Assembly: GCF_013362815.1 (NCBI RefSeq)
Contig: NZ_JABFVK010000076.1
Location: 1 to 64,000, forward strand
Reading direction: 5' to 3'
DNA: 64,000 nt
DNA from: Hamadaea sp.
GTDB taxonomy: Bacteria > Actinomycetota > Actinomycetes > Mycobacteriales > Micromonosporaceae
Position numbers and translations under genes: made by a program. The notes under the pieces were generated by a model, which ran no database searches, was not told the DNA's origin, and was given only the letters and a program-made list of their open reading frames with translations. Below are positions 61,887 to 64,000 of this stretch, piece by piece; within the stretch, counting starts at the first letter, position 1, and every line of letters begins with the position of its first letter.

Positions 61887-64000
61887 GCCTCATGCTCCTT
61901 GCCACCTTGCCGCCCGTTCGGGTGCGAACCAGCGGTCGAGTCATCGTCTTTCTGCTGCGTACGGCCTCGCTGCACACCGCGGTGGTATGCGGAGAGCAGG
62001 CCGCGAACCCCTTCGGGCGTACGCCGCTCGAGCGTCGTGCCACCCTTGTCCACACCGCCGGGAACCAGCTGCGCCATCGGAACCCGCTTGGGCAGGCCGG
62101 AGCCGGTCACCTCGCCGGCGTCTTCGTTCGTGGCCGAAGCGGCGGCGGACGCCGCCTTCCAGCCGTCGTCGGCGATCGTCTGCCAGCTCGGCGCATACGG
62201 CGCCGGAACCGTGTAGCCCGTGGGCCGGTCATTGCTCCCCATGCCTGCACTACCCGCCATCGTGCTCGAACGCTGTTGCTCCGCGCCGTTCCACGAGCCC
62301 CCGCCGGCGACCGTCGGATACTGCTCGGTCGCAGGGACGGTGGCGTACTGCCCGGTGGGTGCGGCGTCGGTGATCCGCGGCATCTGCGCGGTCGCAGAGG
62401 CGTCCGCGGCGTCGGCCAGCTCACCGGCGGCCGGCTTGCGCGTGCGGAACCAGGCCGATTCGAGCTCCCGGAAGATCGGCAGCTCCATCGTCTCGTCGGC
62501 GGGCGGCACCGGGCGCTCCGGCATCGCCGGGGCGGGCGGCACGTAGGCCAGGGTCGGCCGCGGTTCCGGCTCGGCCGGCGGAGCGGGCGGCGGGTAACCG
62601 CCCGGCGTCCGGTCGGTGGGGCGCTGCGGCAGCGCGTCACCGATGGACGGAGTGACCGGGATGTTGGGCGTCGTCGGCATGGTGACCGGCGGCCAGACCG
62701 GCAGCGAGGGCGCGGCCGGGGAGGCGCTCGCCGGGCCGCTGACGGGCGTCGAGCTGACCGGGGCCGAGCTGACCGGAGCGGAGCTCACCGGTACGCCGCT
62801 GACCGGATATCCGCTGACCGGCGCGCCACTGACGGGGTATCCGCTGACCGGGACGCTGCTGATCGGCGGCGTTCCCGTGGTCGGCATCGCCTCGGGCGAG
62901 GTCGGCATCTGGCGGGGGATGCCGATGCCGTCCGACATGAGCTCGCCGTCGACCGTCCAGTTCTCGTGCGGGCGGCGCGTCGGCAGCGGGTCGATGCCGG
63001 GTGCGGCGGGCGAGCCGTTGACCGGGCCGGCCGAACGGCCGTTGGCTCCGGTGAGGTCGGACCAGGCCGGCATCGAGCGGCCGTTGACCGGCTCCGGCAT
63101 CGGCGGGACCGATGGAGCGGCCGGCGCCTCGAAGACGCGGGGCGGCGGCTGGTCGTACGCCGGACGGGACGGAGTCTGCCGCTGCGACGGCGGAGTCTGC
63201 CGCTGCACCGGACCGCTTTCCAAGGCCAGCGGCTGGGCGAACGGCGACCGCGGCGGCGTCTGAGCCGGCTGCGGCTGCGGGGTGACGGCCCGGTTCGGCG
63301 CCTGACCACGCCCGGACAGCGCCCGCGGCACGAGCACCGACTGCGGCAGCGTGACGTCGGCGATGGTGCCCCGGTCGGTGGCCGGCCGCAGCTCGGTCTT
63401 GACGCCGTGGCGGGCGGCCAGCCGCGCGACCACGACGAGGCCCATCATCCGGGAGACGGCCACGTCCACCATGGGCGGCGTGGCGAGCCGCTCGTTGATG
63501 TCGGCCAGCATCTCGTTCGAGATGCCGATGCCCTGGTCCTCGACGTAGAGCACGGCGCGGTCGCCGACCCGCCGCGCCTCGACCATGACGATCGAGTCCG
63601 GCGGCGAGAACGCGGTCGCGTTGTCGAACAGCTCGGCGACGAGGTGGACGAGGTCGTTGACGGCGTGCGAGGCGACCTCGATGTCCCGGTCGACCGTGCC
63701 GAACTCGATGCGCGTGTAGTGCTCGACCTCGGACTGCGCGGCCCGCAGCACGTCCACCAGGGACGCCGGGTCGCGCTGGACGCGGGTCGAGTCGGCGCCC
63801 GCCAGCACCAGGAGGTTTTCGTCGTTACGGCGCATCCGGGTGGCCAGGTGGTCGAGCTGGAACAACTCGGCCAGCCGGTCCGGGTCCTCTTCGCCGCGCT
63901 CCAGCCGGTCGAGGTGACCGATGAGCCGGTCGACCAGGATCTGCGACCGACGGGCGAGGTTGACGAACATCGTGGCGACCGAGGACCGCAGGGCGGCCTG
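61883..64000 (-). CDS. Nitrate/nitrite sensor-like histidine kinase (CvnA type), 5' part outside the window
   Basis: About 706 C-terminal codons are visible; the frame continues across 64000. The visible part starts in the dimerisation helix ([39 protein letters not shown] with the likely phospho-His), then an HATPase domain ([16 protein letters not shown] and [10 protein letters not shown]). A Pro/Ser-rich region with pentapeptide-like xPVSG repeats (encoded about 62730-62870) precedes a C-terminal tail with [27 protein letters not shown] and [16 protein letters not shown]. The stop overlaps the roadblock start. Probably a sensor feeding the roadblock/GTPase unit. Confidence 0.92.
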   Translation of the reverse strand, partial: QAALRSSVATMFVNLARRSQILVDRLIGHLDRLERGEEDPDRLAELFQLDHLATRMRRNDENLLVLAGADSTRVQRDPASLVDVLRAAQSEVEHYTRIEFGTVDRDIEVASHAVNDLVHLVAELFDNATAFSPPDSIVMVEARRVGDRAVLYVEDQGIGISNEMLADINERLATPPMVDVAVSRMMGLVVVARLAARHGVKTELRPATDRGTIADVTLPQSVLVPRALSGRGQAPNRAVTPQPQPAQTPPRSPFAQPLALESGPVQRQTPPSQRQTPSRPAYDQPPPRVFEAPAAPSVPPMPEPVNGRSMPAWSDLTGANGRSAGPVNGSPAAPGIDPLPTRRPHENWTVDGELMSDGIGIPRQMPTSPEAMPTTGTPPISSVPVSGYPVSGAPVSGYPVSGVPVSSAPVSSAPVSSTPVSGPASASPAAPSLPVWPPVTMPTTPNIPVTPSIGDALPQRPTDRTPGGYPPPAPPAEPEPRPTLAYVPPAPAMPERPVPPADETMELPIFRELESAWFRTRKPAAGELADAADASATAQMPRITDAAPTGQYATVPATEQYPTVAGGGSWNGAEQQRSSTMAGSAGMGSNDRPTGYTVPAPYAPSWQTIADDGWKAASAAASATNEDAGEVTGSGLPKRVPMAQLVPGGVDKGGTTLERRTPEGVRGLLSAYHRGVQRGRTQQKDDDSTAGSHPNGRQGGKEHEA

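Overview
The window is high-GC DNA with actinobacterial gene content: biotin-dependent acyl-CoA carboxylase with an epsilon subunit, mycosin-type subtilases and WXG100-like proteins of type VII secretion, a CvnA-D style histidine kinase/roadblock/DUF742/GTPase operon, and many genes that start directly behind a TANNNT -10 box. The combination resembles the family Micromonosporaceae; that placement is inference. About 56 protein-coding genes were found. No tRNA, rRNA, CRISPR array or intact insertion sequence was seen.

Layout. 1-1781: GTP-dependent PEP carboxykinase (cut by the window edge). 2188-5912: an ECF-like sigma factor fused to a zinc-finger/membrane/extracytoplasmic part, then two GtrA-type membrane proteins. 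6017-7377: PH-domain membrane protein and biotin ligase BirA. 7499-9399: a WXG-like toxin candidate and its probable immunity protein. 9546-11123: carboxylase beta subunit. 11127-15047: lipoprotein plus a type VII secretion cargo/mycosin group. 15150-16667: carboxylase epsilon subunit, Maf, O-methyltransferase. 16817-22587 (minus): MFS transporter, a mycosin-like protein lacking the catalytic serine, an ABC-2 exporter and its PadR-type regulator. 22685-28990: carboxylase alpha subunit, a WXG-like pair, GuaB1, a degenerate threonine-dehydratase-like protein and a methyltransferase. 29067-32412 (minus): transglutaminase/alpha-E/ATP-grasp cassette. 32491-40143: flavin disulphide reductase, GGCT-like protein, MBL hydrolase, DUF4349 lipoprotein, M20 amidohydrolase and acyl-CoA mutase. 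40502-48434: Ser/Thr kinase, phosphohexomutase, upp, deoC and two aldehyde dehydrogenases. 48521-53826: cydABDC. 53888-59062: SufS-like aminotransferase, an acidic protein and a large Pro-rich protein. 59181-64000: Tat lipoprotein binding protein and the roadblock/GTPase signalling operon, whose histidine kinase is cut by the right edge.

How genes work together. BirA would biotinylate Lys549 of the alpha subunit, which with the beta and epsilon subunits carboxylates acetyl- or propionyl-CoA. The acyl-CoA mutase and PEP carboxykinase lie on the same route from propionate to the TCA cycle and gluconeogenesis. upp, the phosphohexomutase, deoC and the aldehyde dehydrogenases suggest nucleoside salvage. 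CydDC would support assembly of the CydAB oxidase.

The most unusual structure is a set of GATC-tipped palindromes of about 50-75 bp, in four sequence families and twelve copies. They lie in convergent, divergent and co-directional gaps, and two copies of different families sit in frame inside cydD and cydC at the same protein position, the linker between membrane domain and ATPase. Other points worth checking are a 12-bp motif repeated ahead of three WXG/type VII units, a large inverted repeat flanked by two different tandem arrays upstream of deoC, and a C-terminal module shared by the histidine kinase and the transposase-like Pro-rich protein.
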